Source: Verrucomicrobiales bacterium (GTDB lineage Bacteria; Verrucomicrobiota; Verrucomicrobiia; Verrucomicrobiales; V1-33). Taken from it: 64,000 nt of DNA. Numbering within the stretch: the first letter of the stretch is position 1; each line of letters begins with the position of its first letter. The DNA is taken from the NCBI GenBank assembly GCA_028293125.1, contig JAQGPJ010000105.1:1-64000 (forward strand), in the 5' to 3' direction. A program made the position numbers and the translations under genes. Shown one piece after another: positions 18,761 through 26,719 of the stretch. Below the pieces are notes generated by a model. It was not told where the DNA came from. It saw only the letters and a program-made list of their open reading frames with translations, and ran no database searches.

Positions 18761-19753
18761 ATGAAAATCGCCCATCTTTCAGACCTGCATTTCGGGGCCA
18801 TCGAACCCGAGGCTCCGGCGGCTCTGCGTGAAGCCCTGCTGCAGGCCGCCCCCGAACTGGTGGTGGTCAGCGGCGACCTTTCCCAAACGGGAACTTCTGC
18901 GGAACTGCGCGAGGCGCGGGCATTTCTGGACTCAATTCCCATTCCCCAGCTGATCGTCCCCGGGAATCATGACATGCCCCGGGGCTGGCGATTGTGGGAT
19001 CGCTTCCGCCGTCCGTGGCATCACTACCGGAAAATCGTGAGTGAGGATCTGGAGCCGGTGATCACCCGCCCGGACCTGCTGGTCATCGGCACCAACTCCG
19101 CCCGCTCCGCCGGCTGGAATGCGGACTGGTCGCAGGGCCGCATCTCCCACTGGCAGCTGGACCGCATCCGCCAAGCCTGCGTCAGTACGCCCCCCTCCGC
19201 GCTGCGGGTGCTGGTCATCCATCATCCCCCCGCCGGCCCCGATACCGGAACCCATCGGGCACTGCTGGGACGGCGGCAGCATTTTTTCGAAGCCATCAGC
19301 CACGCGGGCATTGACCTCGTGCTGTCCGGCCACTTTCACACCAGCTACGCCATTCCGGTCTCCCTGCCGGGAGCCGATCCCCGGAACTGTGTGCTGTCGG
19401 TCACCTCCACGGCCACCTCCCACCGCCGCAAGGGCGAGCCCAACGGTTTCCATCTCATTGAGGGCGGGGCCAGCACTCTGAAAATCACCCGCTGGCAGGT
19501 CGGCCCCACCGGTCTTCAGCCCGCCCACGCCTGGCACTTCCAAGCCACCGCCCCCCGCCGTCACTGGAGTGCCGCCTCCGCCGATGAAACCGGTGCCGCC
19601 GCACCGTCCCTATCCACGCCGCCGCCCTCCCGCGAATCCATCCTTCCCTTCAGCCAGACCAAGCTCCACAAGGGCACCACCCTCATGCCTCCCGCCTCCG
19701 TCCGCTTCTCCAGCAGCAGCAGCACCGGGGGGTTTTCCTTTGTGGAGGGATAA
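18761..19753 (+). CDS. Calcineurin-like metallophosphoesterase
   Basis: From ATG 18761 the product is 330 residues and starts MKIAHLSDLHFG. Metal-ligand motifs are all present: D8 and H10 (SDLHFG), GDLSQTG (D39), GNHD (69-71 region), VIHHPP and SGHFH. This is the class III cyclic-nucleotide phosphodiesterase/MPE fold, which hydrolyses phosphomono- or diesters with two metal ions. The last 60 residues are Ser/Pro/Ala-rich and not part of the fold. The upstream frame to 18731 is less likely because SDLH should lie near the start. It follows the lipid kinase on the same strand. The substrate is not predictable from the motifs. Confidence 0.9.
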   Translation: MKIAHLSDLHFGAIEPEAPAALREALLQAAPELVVVSGDLSQTGTSAELREARAFLDSIPIPQLIVPGNHDMPRGWRLWDRFRRPWHHYRKIVSEDLEPVITRPDLLVIGTNSARSAGWNADWSQGRISHWQLDRIRQACVSTPPSALRVLVIHHPPAGPDTGTHRALLGRRQHFFEAISHAGIDLVLSGHFHTSYAIPVSLPGADPRNCVLSVTSTATSHRRKGEPNGFHLIEGGASTLKITRWQVGPTGLQPAHAWHFQATAPRRHWSAASADETGAAAPSLSTPPPSRESILPFSQTKLHKGTTLMPPASVRFSSSSSTGGFSFVEG

Positions 19754-19764
19754 ACCGGATCCAA

Positions 19765-19811
19765 CCAAGGCTGGGACTCGAATCCAGAGCCCAGTGGTTA
19801 AAAGCCAACAG
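19765..19811 (-). repeat. Inverted 3'-half copy of tRNA-Lys
   Basis: On the minus strand this stretch reads as an anticodon arm (GTTGGCTTTTAACCA, identical over 15 bases to the functional tRNA-Lys at 19952), a variable segment, and a complete T-arm (CTGGATTCGAGTCCCAG) followed by CCTTGG. No D-arm or 5' acceptor half is present, so it cannot be a functional tRNA. It lies in inverted orientation about 140 bases from the intact gene, between that gene and the metallophosphoesterase. Such fragments often mark old integration at tRNA genes; that origin is inference. Confidence 0.75.
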
Positions 19812-19951
19812 CCGCCATCCCTTCAGGCATCCAGCGTTTCTGGCAGCACCCTCCTGAACCCTTTCCCCTTTTTCAAAAAACAACTTGCGTCCCCGTGGGA
19901 ACCGTGTAGCTCTTCCCCTCCCCGCGACCTCCACCCGGACCGCAGGGAATT

Positions 19952-20027
19952 GGGCAGGTAGCTCAGTCGGTAGAGCAGTTGGCTTTTAACCAATTGGTCC
20001 TGGGTTCGAATCCCAGCCTGCCCACCA
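19952..20027 (+). tRNA. tRNA-Lys (anticodon UUU)
   Basis: A full cloverleaf is visible: acceptor GGGCAGG pairing with CCTGCCC, D-arm GCTC/GAGC, anticodon stem GTTGG/CCAAT with loop CTTTTAA (anticodon TTT), T-arm CTGGG-TTCGAAT-CCCAG, and an encoded CCA end. It decodes AAA/AAG. A weak promoter (TTGCGT at 19885, 16-base spacer, TAGCTC) lies upstream and a strong terminator follows at 20037. MnmE-type modification of its U34 is expected. Confidence 0.98.
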
Positions 20028-20036
20028 TTGATTTCA

Positions 20037-20067
20037 CCCCGCATCAGATTGCCGATGCGGGGTTTTT
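20037..20067 (+). terminator. Intrinsic terminator of tRNA-Lys
   Basis: CCCCGCATC pairs with GATGCGGGG (9 bp, 8-base loop) and is followed by TTTTT. It starts 10 bases after the tRNA CCA end, so the tRNA is a single-gene transcript. Confidence 0.92.
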
Positions 20068-20518
20068 CGTGGGGGATTCTGTGCAAAGCGTTGGTATTTC
20101 AGATATTTGTCGGGGAATGGACAGGCGTGTGGCGCGAGCGTGCGACGTGTTCAGCAAGCACGCCTGTATCACAAGCGGCAGGGTCCGCACCTCCCGGATC
20201 TGAGCGTATTCCGCGCCGGCCCGTGGCTGCCGGAGGAGGATGCGCTGCCTTAATTGCTGACGGTAGCGCAGTTTGATACGATGCCGGCGCGGGTCACGTG
20301 GCTGGAATTGCACGAGGGGCGCTGCCTGCTGATCGACCGCAACCGGCCGGAGGAGGAGGTTCGCAAGAAGCGCGGCATCCGGACCAGCAGACCACCGTCA
20401 GCCCGGCGAGGCGGGAGATGGCGGGCTGGAGGAACTGGTTTTGGAATCAATGGGCTTTAGTCATGGCTGGGTATGAATCGGAGTTTTGCTTTTTCCTGTC
20501 CACGGAATCCTTGCATGC
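20068..20518. other. Gap without a recognisable gene
   Basis: Short open frames exist on both strands (for example 20254-20460 plus, containing ARVTWLELHEGRCLLIDRN), but none has a family signature, a good start or neighbours that support it. Frames change repeatedly, as expected for decayed coding DNA or chance GC-rich frames. No RNA structure was recognised. Confidence 0.4.
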
Positions 20519-21502
20519 TCACTTTACCGGCGCTGATCCCGTGCCGGCAGGAGGATTCTCCGGGGAGGGCGGAAGCGGCACTGCAATGGCTTTGGGTCTG
20601 AGCAGAGAGGCCACCACACTGGCCGTCAGGATGGCGACGATCACACCGAGGGAGACGACGGTATCGATCTTATAGTCGGTGTGGGCCAGAATCATCTTTA
20701 CGCCGACAAAGGTCAGCACCACCCCAAGTCCGATTTTCAGGTAGTGGAACTTGTCCATCACCCCCGACAGGGCGAAGAACAGCGACCGCAGCCCCAGGAT
20801 AGCGAAGACATTGGATGTATAAACAATGAATGGGTCTTTCGTCACCGCGAAGATGGCCGGAATGCTGTCCACCGCAAAAATCAGGTCGGTGATTTCCACA
20901 AGAATCAAAACCACAAACAGCGGAGTGGCCATTCTCACACTGTTCTCCACCACGAAAAACTTCTCGCCGCGGAAATCCTGCGTGACAGGCATGAATCTTT
21001 TGAACCACCGCACCACCGGGTTGTTTTCCGGATGGATCTCCTCCTCCTTTTTGAGGATCATCTTCAAGCCGGTCAGGATCAGGAAAGCGCCGAAGATGTA
21101 GATGATCCACGCGAACTTGGTGATGAGCGCGGCCCCGAGGAAGATCATTCCCGCCCGCATGATCAAGGCCCCGACCACCCCCCAGAACAAAATTTTGTGC
21201 TGATACAGCGGTGGCACCGCGAAGTAGGCAAACAGCATCGCCCAGACAAATACGTTGTCCACGCTCAGTGATTTTTCGATCACATAGCCCGTGAAAAACT
21301 CCAGTCCCTTCTCGGACCCGTAGGTTTTCCAAAGCCACGCATTGAAGACCATCGCGAGAGCCACCCAGACCGCCGTCCAAGTGATCGATTCCCTGAAAGT
21401 CACGACGTGGCATTTCTTGTGAAAAACCCCAAGGTCGAGCGCCAGCATGGCCAGCACGAATACGTTGAATCCGATCCAGAGCCAGATTTGATCAATTATC
21501 AT
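20519..21502 (-). CDS. TerC/Alx-family integral membrane transporter
   Basis: The 327-residue product has about eight to nine membrane spans and the TerC signatures: LALDLGVFHKK, EKSLSVDNVFVWAMLF and, in the second half, EITDLIFAVDSIPAIFAVT, with acidic residues inside membrane segments. Alx and related TerC proteins export manganese or help metal loading of exported enzymes. The C-terminal tail is Pro-rich and cytosolic or periplasmic. The short leader (21503-21580) does not show a yybP-ykoY manganese riboswitch. It is followed upstream by an HPF-like gene on the same strand (gap 73 bases), suggesting a shared stress context. Confidence 0.93.
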   Translation of the reverse strand: MIIDQIWLWIGFNVFVLAMLALDLGVFHKKCHVVTFRESITWTAVWVALAMVFNAWLWKTYGSEKGLEFFTGYVIEKSLSVDNVFVWAMLFAYFAVPPLYQHKILFWGVVGALIMRAGMIFLGAALITKFAWIIYIFGAFLILTGLKMILKKEEEIHPENNPVVRWFKRFMPVTQDFRGEKFFVVENSVRMATPLFVVLILVEITDLIFAVDSIPAIFAVTKDPFIVYTSNVFAILGLRSLFFALSGVMDKFHYLKIGLGVVLTFVGVKMILAHTDYKIDTVVSLGVIVAILTASVVASLLRPKAIAVPLPPSPENPPAGTGSAPVK

Positions 21503-21575
21503 TTTTTAGTTATTTTCAAGTAGTCGGGAAATCGCAAGTGAGGTGGCGGAAGCTGTGACCTAGCCTGCCAACACA

Positions 21576-21914
21576 TTAATCAATATAAGCCGCAGGTGGA
21601 TTGGACGGCCTGTTGCCACGGTGCCGACCGGCACGTTTTGCCTCGCGGGAATCGAGGATGTCCTCCAGTTCCGCAAGGTTCTTGGCAAAGGCGGCAGCCA
21701 GCGTGTGGTCCCGCGTCGTGGCCCTCAGATCCGGCCCCGGCGTGACAAGGTGGATGAAGATTTCCCAAGGTGGGCTGGCTTCTGAATGACGGGTCACCTT
21801 GACGATGGCCTCGTCAATCCGGCGGCGCTGCGCGATCGCCGTGAGGCGTTCTCCAACCCAGTCTTCGGAAGCATCATTCAGGTCGAGGGGGGAGGTGGTG
21901 AGAGTGATTTTCAT
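21576..21914 (-). CDS. HPF/RaiA-like ribosome-associated protein
   Basis: From ATG 21914 the product is 112 residues. It has the short HPF/sigma54-modulation layout: beta strand MKITLTTSPLDLN, helix VGERLTAIAQR, strands VKVTRHSEASPPWEIFIHLV and PDLRATTRDHTLAAAF, and a helix with a basic tail. Short HPF proteins bind the decoding centre and dimerise or inactivate 70S ribosomes in stress. The match is by fold pattern rather than by strict motif, so the call is moderate. It sits upstream of terC on the same strand and is divergent from an NhaR-like regulator. Confidence 0.7.
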   Translation of the reverse strand: MKITLTTSPLDLNDASEDWVGERLTAIAQRRRIDEAIVKVTRHSEASPPWEIFIHLVTPGPDLRATTRDHTLAAAFAKNLAELEDILDSREAKRAGRHRGNRPSNPPAAYID

Positions 21915-22031
21915 AGAAGTGGTGATGGAAGTGCCGCATTTTCGGCACAGCATTCCATGGCTGCGGATTTCGTTTCGGAAAATGACAAATTATGGAATGG
22001 ACAGTGTGGATTTCCCGAAGCATTCCTGAAT

Positions 22032-22934
22032 ATGGATTGGCTGAACTATCATCACCTTCGTTATTTCTGGACGGTGGCCCGCGAGGGCAGCCTGGCGCGG
22101 GCAGCCTCCGTTTTGAATGTCTCCCAGCCTTCCATCTCCGGGCAAATCCGGGAGTTGGAGACAGCAGTGGGCCAGCCGCTTTTCCGAAGACAGGGACGCA
22201 ATAACATTCTGACGGAAACCGGCCAGCTCGTGCAGCGTTACGCCAATGATATTTTTCTTCTGGGAGGCGAACTGATGAATGAACTGGCGGGCGGCCCCGC
22301 CGCGCGGGCGCTGCGGGTGCGCGTGGGCCTGACTGATTCCTTTCCCAGGCTTGTCGCCAACGAAATTCTGCGCCCGCTTTTCCTCCCGGAGCGTCCGGTC
22401 CACATCGTTTGCCGTGATGGCAAAGCCGAGGAACTGCTAACTCAACTTGCCGCCCACCGGCTCGACGTGGTGCTGGCCGAGGAAGCACCGCCGGGGAGCG
22501 CCAGCATCCGTGTCTTCGACCATCCGCTGGGCAGTGCCTCATGCCTCTTCGCGGCGTCGGATAAACTGGCCGGGCGGCTGCGTCCGGAATTCCCTGAATC
22601 CCTGGCCGGGGCCCCCGCCCTCTTCCCCGCCGAATCTTCTCCAATGCGCCGCGTCGTTGAAACATGGTGCCGGGTTCACAGCATCCGCCCGCGGCTGGTC
22701 GCGGAATTTGATGATCCGGGGCTGATGAAAGTCATGGCGGCGGAAGGCCGCGGTTTTCTGGTTCTGCCGGCCACGGCCGCTGCTTCCGCTCTGAAACGTT
22801 ATGGCCTGCACGTTTTCGGCATGGCGGCGGACTGCCGGGTCAGCTTTCATGCCTACACCGGGGAACGCCGCACGGACCATCCGGCAGTCACGGAACTACT
22901 GCGTAGCAAGGCATGGATGGTGGATTCCCCATGA
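22032..22934 (+). CDS. LysR-family regulator, NhaR-like
   Basis: ATG 22032 gives a 300-residue product starting MDWLNYHHLRYFWTVAREGS, close in pattern to NhaR. The winged HTH (residues 5-65) includes RAASVLNVSQPSISGQIREL; the rest is a periplasmic-binding-like effector domain. NhaR responds to sodium and pH in enterobacteria. The long upstream frame to 21786 is antisense to the HPF-like gene and is discarded. Divergent arrangement with the HPF-like/terC genes makes them its likely targets, which would fit an ion or alkaline stress locus. Confidence 0.9.
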   Translation: MDWLNYHHLRYFWTVAREGSLARAASVLNVSQPSISGQIRELETAVGQPLFRRQGRNNILTETGQLVQRYANDIFLLGGELMNELAGGPAARALRVRVGLTDSFPRLVANEILRPLFLPERPVHIVCRDGKAEELLTQLAAHRLDVVLAEEAPPGSASIRVFDHPLGSASCLFAASDKLAGRLRPEFPESLAGAPALFPAESSPMRRVVETWCRVHSIRPRLVAEFDDPGLMKVMAAEGRGFLVLPATAAASALKRYGLHVFGMAADCRVSFHAYTGERRTDHPAVTELLRSKAWMVDSP

Positions 22935-23041
22935 ATCCTCCAACGTAGGAGTTGTCCTCTCTTGATTTTTCTCCCTCCCAACCCCGAGTGTCCTGATGGA
23001 TTAATTCGTTGAAAAATTCTTGATTGAGTCCTGTCGCCACC

Positions 23042-23300
23042 ATGGAACCCACCCGTGAGGAGCGCACCAAACCGGAGGAGCTGCCCCGGTGCCGCAAAAC
23101 TTCCCAGGCCATGGCTTTGCGGTCCCGTATTATCCTGGGCAGCGCCGACGGCCTGACAAACACACGCTTCCGCTGATACCGGGCCAGCAGGAGCGGCGCA
23201 CCCACGATTTATGGCCGGCACAGCACCACCTGCCTGTTCGCCGCCCAGGACATCGCCACTGGCCAAGTGATCGGCCAGTGCCACCCGCAACATCGCAAAT
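23042..23300 (+). pseudogene. IS630-family transposase relic
   Basis: Two conserved parts of an IS630/Tc1-like transposase remain. The N-terminal HTH start reads KTSQAMALRSRIILGSADGL, like the SRKTPQAVALRARIIL block of this family, and ends at an in-frame TGA. After a large internal deletion, a second part reads PGQQERRTHD and, after a frameshift, YGRHSTTCLFAAQDIATGQV and IGQCHPQHR, matching the region after the second catalytic strand. The DDE residues are mostly lost, so it is inactive. Inverted repeats were not found. Confidence 0.75.
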
Positions 23301-23330
23301 GGCCCAGCGGAGCGGAGCCTTACCTCCCCG

Positions 23331-23630
23331 CTACACCCGCGCGATCACGTGAGGAAATTTGGCATTCGGCTCCGGGTTGTAGCCGGAACGGGGTTCATCG
23401 AAGGTCTCGTTCAGGACGGTGGGGAGACTGATGCCGGAGAGCAGGTACTCCCTCCAGCCGTGTCCGCCGCGGCGGGAGTATCCCCGCACAAACCATGCGC
23501 TGAGCACCGGCTGACCGGTCTCATTGAGGGCCAGCATGTGCGGCTCCACGACCCGGATGCCGCCATTGTAGGTGAATTCAACAAGGCGGCATTCCGCGAT
23601 GGCGCCGGCGAGGGTGGTCTGCGTGTTCAT
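23331..23630 (-). CDS. Small WYL-domain-like protein
   Basis: The 99-residue product from ATG 23630 is almost entirely one WYL-like unit: AIAECRLVEFTYNGGIRVVE, PHMLALNETGQPVLSAWFVR and a GWREYLL segment. WYL domains bind ligands or nucleic acids and normally follow an N-terminal HTH; here no HTH is present. Such stand-alone units occur in bacterial accessory regions. The stop is TAG at 23331. The next gene upstream on the same strand is the FkbM methyltransferase ending at 23727. The role is unknown; it could be a remnant or a ligand-sensing partner. Confidence 0.75.
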   Translation of the reverse strand: MNTQTTLAGAIAECRLVEFTYNGGIRVVEPHMLALNETGQPVLSAWFVRGYSRRGGHGWREYLLSGISLPTVLNETFDEPRSGYNPEPNAKFPHVIARV

Positions 23631-23726
23631 CCCGAAGGAAGCGCACCGGGCACGTGATTTCAAACGGTCCCCATCAACGGACCGTATATCCCATCCAGCA
23701 GCAGGCTGCGGGTTTTGGACCCCGGA

Positions 23727-24518
23727 TCAGGCTTGGCGGGTGTATTCAATCACGCCGCTGCGGCCCTTCTTGGGATGGTAGGTGATGGCGAATCCGGATT
23801 TTTGCAGATGCTCCGTCAGGGATTCGTGGCCATCCCGGTGGTACTCCAGACCGATGCGCTTTACTTTTTTCAGTGTGTCCGGCCCGGCACCCAGCAGCGC
23901 TTCGTACTCGGCTCCCTCAATGTCCATCTTGAGAAAGTCGATGGTCTCCAGCCCCTCCATCCGCATGAAGCTTTCAAGCGAATAGGCCTGGATCCGCGTG
24001 ACATTGTCCACCGGAGGGCCTTCATCAGCGATTTTCCGGCTGTGGCTGGGGATGTCGGTGGAGCTGTCAAAACTCACGATGCGGTCGGAGCCCGCCAAGG
24101 CACAGGCGCGGGTGCGGACACGGTCTCCAAGCTGATTTTGCGCAATCGTGGCATTGAGGCGGTCGAAATTGGCGGGAAAGGGCTCCACGCACACAATCGT
24201 TGCCTGGGTGTTCTCATCCGCCGCCAGGATGGCGAAGGCCCCGATATTGGCTCCGAAATCGACGATGGTCCTGTCACTGGGGAAAATCCGGTATTCACTT
24301 CCCAAGAAAACCACCCATGCCGTTGTCAGATCCGCCCAGTCCTGGAGATCCAGCCGGTATTTGGTCTTGTAAACAACCTGACGCGGGGGCTTTGCCAGCT
24401 GCAGATAGCCCAGGATCACGGACACCGGGCTCCCGCATTTTTTCAGACATTGGGCAATCTCCGGCAATCGCCCGACGGACTTCATCCCCTTCACCAAACG
24501 GTTTGCTAATTTCCCCAT
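23727..24518 (-). CDS. FkbM-family SAM-dependent methyltransferase
   Basis: The 263-residue product has the Rossmann SAM site IVDFGANIGAFAIL, an acidic strand IVCVEPFPANFDRL and the FkbM hallmark TIDFLKMDIEGAEYEAL. FkbM enzymes O-methylate sugars of glycans, lipopolysaccharide or secondary metabolites. Length is usual for the family. No glycosyltransferase is adjacent, so the acceptor is not indicated by context. The AT-rich sequence upstream (24519-24545) is a plausible promoter. Confidence 0.9.
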   Translation of the reverse strand: MGKLANRLVKGMKSVGRLPEIAQCLKKCGSPVSVILGYLQLAKPPRQVVYKTKYRLDLQDWADLTTAWVVFLGSEYRIFPSDRTIVDFGANIGAFAILAADENTQATIVCVEPFPANFDRLNATIAQNQLGDRVRTRACALAGSDRIVSFDSSTDIPSHSRKIADEGPPVDNVTRIQAYSLESFMRMEGLETIDFLKMDIEGAEYEALLGAGPDTLKKVKRIGLEYHRDGHESLTEHLQKSGFAITYHPKKGRSGVIEYTRQA

Positions 24519-24998
24519 TGAATTTTTTGATTTTTGTTTATCGGATGGCTGAATTGTGCTGGCTGCTGAAAGTCAAACTAAAGTCCGGCCCCATCCGGGG
24601 CGTTCAACTTATTCACGGCCCTTTCCGTCACTGCTGTCACAGGCGCCATCCGACGGTTTCTCCATGTCTGGCTTGGGCAATGAGTCATTCATTTCGCGGA
24701 ACGGGACAGTTTTCCCTTGCTGGAACCGGGCCATACTGGCGTTATTAAAAGTCCTTCCGCAACGGTTTGTTTCATGAATCAAGATATCCGCAAACACGGA
24801 GTAATTTTTTAATCCCTCAGCCAGCAACCGCAGGGGCGGTTTTTGTTTTGTTGTCCGCAGGGCGGGAGGGCTTTTCCCAAGCCCCGGTTCAACGCCTTGA
24901 AAGCTGCCGCAGCGTGAGGCACGGACGGAAAACCAAGCCGGGCCGGCTGCTCTGCGCAGCTCCCACGGGTGCGGTTGCGCGGAAAAGGGGACCGGCGC
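24519..24998. other. Intergenic region with an orphan terminator
   Basis: No protein gene is supported. The left end serves as promoter region of the FkbM gene. An intrinsic terminator on the plus strand at 24826-24848 has no annotated gene before it, so an unrecognised short transcript may lie in 24550-24820. Confidence 0.45.
24826..24848 (+). terminator. Orphan intrinsic terminator
   Basis: AACCGC pairs with GCGGTT across an AGGG loop and is followed by TTTGTTTTG. The stem is short (6 bp) but GC-rich. It is 150 bases upstream of the truncated haemoglobin gene and 300 bases after the divergent FkbM start, so no known plus-strand gene uses it. Confidence 0.55.
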
Positions 24999-25400
24999 AT
25001 GAGGGTGGATTTCATGGATGAGACTCTGATCACGGAACATTTGGATGAGCCCGGAATGCGGCGGCTGGTGGCAGTTTTTTACCGCCGGATGCGGGAGGAC
25101 GACCTCATTGGCCCTCTGTATCCGGCGGATGACTGGGAGGGGGCGGAGGAGCGCCTGGCAGGGTTTCTGTGCTTCCGGTTTTATGGGAACATGGACTATA
25201 TCGCCGCCCGCGGGCACCCCCGGCTGCGGGGGCGGCACGTTCCCTTCCGCATCGGGGAGGCCGAGCGGGACCGGTGGCTGGAGATCATGCGCGCCTCTCT
25301 GCTGGAAACCGCCGTGCCGGCGGAGGCCGCCGCGGCTCTGACCGTCTTTTTCAAGCAGACCGCCGATTTCATGCGCAACACCCCCAGGAGCGTAATATGA
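24999..25400 (+). CDS. Group II truncated haemoglobin
   Basis: From ATG 24999 (preceded by AAGGGG) the product is 133 residues with the 2-on-2 globin pattern: LVAVFYRRMREDD in helix B/C, FYGNMDYIAARGHPRLRGRH with the proximal His at H80 followed by VPFRIG, and Trp93 in helix G. Group II proteins bind oxygen and detoxify NO or reactive species in the cytosol. It is followed by an FMN alpha-hydroxy-acid oxidase on the same strand (gap 122 bases); that enzyme uses oxygen and makes peroxide, so a functional link is possible. Confidence 0.9.
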   Translation: MRVDFMDETLITEHLDEPGMRRLVAVFYRRMREDDLIGPLYPADDWEGAEERLAGFLCFRFYGNMDYIAARGHPRLRGRHVPFRIGEAERDRWLEIMRASLLETAVPAEAAAALTVFFKQTADFMRNTPRSVI

Positions 25401-25522
25401 ATTTTTCCGCCTTCCTTCCCGGCGGCCTGTCCGTTTTCCGTTCTTTCCCTTTTCTTCCCTCTCTGTTTTCTGATGGCACTGCTCCTGCCCTGTTTTGAAG
25501 CATTTCCCCTTCAGCATCTCCC

Positions 25523-26707
25523 ATGACGTTCCCTCTGCCGCCGCTGACCAGCATACCGCCGGAAATTGCCGCTCTCACAGACTATGAGCCTCTGGCGCGG
25601 AAGCATCTGGGGGAGCAGGCATGGGCCTACTTTGCGGGAGGCGCGGCGGATGAGATCACGCTGACAGGCAACCGCTCCTCGTTTGATGGCATCCGGATCG
25701 TTCCCCGGGTGCTTCAGGATCTGCGCGGCGGGCACACGCAGGTGAACCTGCTGGGACGGACCTTCGCCTTTCCCATCCTTGTGGCTCCCATCGCCTACCA
25801 CCGCATGGCGCATCGCGATGGGGAAATGGCCACCGTGCTGGGGGCCTCCGCCATGCAGGCGGGAATGGTGGTCAGCACCCGCGCCTCCGTGCCGCTGGAG
25901 GACCTGGCGCGGAATGCGGTGGCTCCGCTCTGGTTCCAGCTCTACATCCAGCCGGACCGGGGCTTCACCGAAGCTTTGGTGCACAGGGCAGAGGATGCCG
26001 GTTACGAGGCCTTGGTGCTCACGGTGGACGCACCGCTGAATGGAATCCGCAACCGCATGCAGCGCGCCGGCTTCCGCATGCCCGAGGGGGTGGAGGCGGT
26101 GAATCTCCGGGGCATGGCGCCTCCCGACCTGCGCCCCCGCACGGCGGGCGAGAGCGTGGCCTTCGGGCCGCTGCTGGACGGGGCACCCACTTGGCATGAC
26201 ATCGCCTGGCTGCGGTCCAAAACGAAGCTGCCCGTGATCCTGAAGGGCATCCTCTCCCCGGACGATGCCGCGCTGGCCCTAAAACACGGGTGCGCGGGCA
26301 TTGTGGTGTCCAACCACGGAGGCCGCACCCTGGACACCCTGCCGCCGGCCATTGAGATGCTGCCGGAGATCGCCGACCGGGTGGCCGGAAGCATGCCCAT
26401 TCTACTGGATGGCGGCATCCGGCGGGGGACCGATGTGTTCAAAGCCATCGCACTGGGGGCCCAGGCGGTGCTGGTGGGGCGGCCCTGTATTTTCGGGCTG
26501 GCGGTCGCCGGGGCTGTCGGGGTGGCCCATGTGCTCAATATTCTGCGTGCGGAGTTCGAGGTTGCCATGGCGCTGGCCGGATGCGCCACCACGCGGGACA
26601 TCCGTCCGGAGCATCTGCGCCTGTCGGAAGCGGCCATGGAGAGCGGATGGCGCTCTGTGCCTGCCGCAGCCACCGGCGCTCCGCGGGCCGGGAACGGGCC
26701 GGGGTGA
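25523..26707 (+). CDS. FMN-dependent alpha-hydroxy-acid oxidase/dehydrogenase
   Basis: The 394-residue product belongs to the TIM-barrel family of glycolate oxidase, lactate oxidase and L-lactate dehydrogenase. FMN and substrate motifs: YFAGGAADEITL, LVAPIAYHRMAH, WFQLYIQPDRG, VILKGILSPDDAALALKHGC, the catalytic-base segment VVSNHGGRTLDTLPP (His near 264) and LLDGGIRRGTDVFKAIALGA. It oxidises an L-2-hydroxy acid to the 2-oxo acid, with oxygen or a quinone as acceptor; the acceptor cannot be decided by eye, although the length and lack of a membrane segment fit an oxidase. It converges on jag (12-base gap). Confidence 0.93.
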   Translation: MTFPLPPLTSIPPEIAALTDYEPLARKHLGEQAWAYFAGGAADEITLTGNRSSFDGIRIVPRVLQDLRGGHTQVNLLGRTFAFPILVAPIAYHRMAHRDGEMATVLGASAMQAGMVVSTRASVPLEDLARNAVAPLWFQLYIQPDRGFTEALVHRAEDAGYEALVLTVDAPLNGIRNRMQRAGFRMPEGVEAVNLRGMAPPDLRPRTAGESVAFGPLLDGAPTWHDIAWLRSKTKLPVILKGILSPDDAALALKHGCAGIVVSNHGGRTLDTLPPAIEMLPEIADRVAGSMPILLDGGIRRGTDVFKAIALGAQAVLVGRPCIFGLAVAGAVGVAHVLNILRAEFEVAMALAGCATTRDIRPEHLRLSEAAMESGWRSVPAAATGAPRAGNGPG

Positions 26708-26719
26708 ATGGGTGCTGGA

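Noticed and set aside
20254-20460. Small open frame after tRNA-Lys (68 codons)
   Set aside because: No family signature, no conserved neighbours, frames alternate in the region; best left as non-coding or decayed.
21503-21580. yybP-ykoY manganese riboswitch before the TerC gene
   Set aside because: The leader is only about 75 bases and lacks the paired helices and conserved loops of that class.
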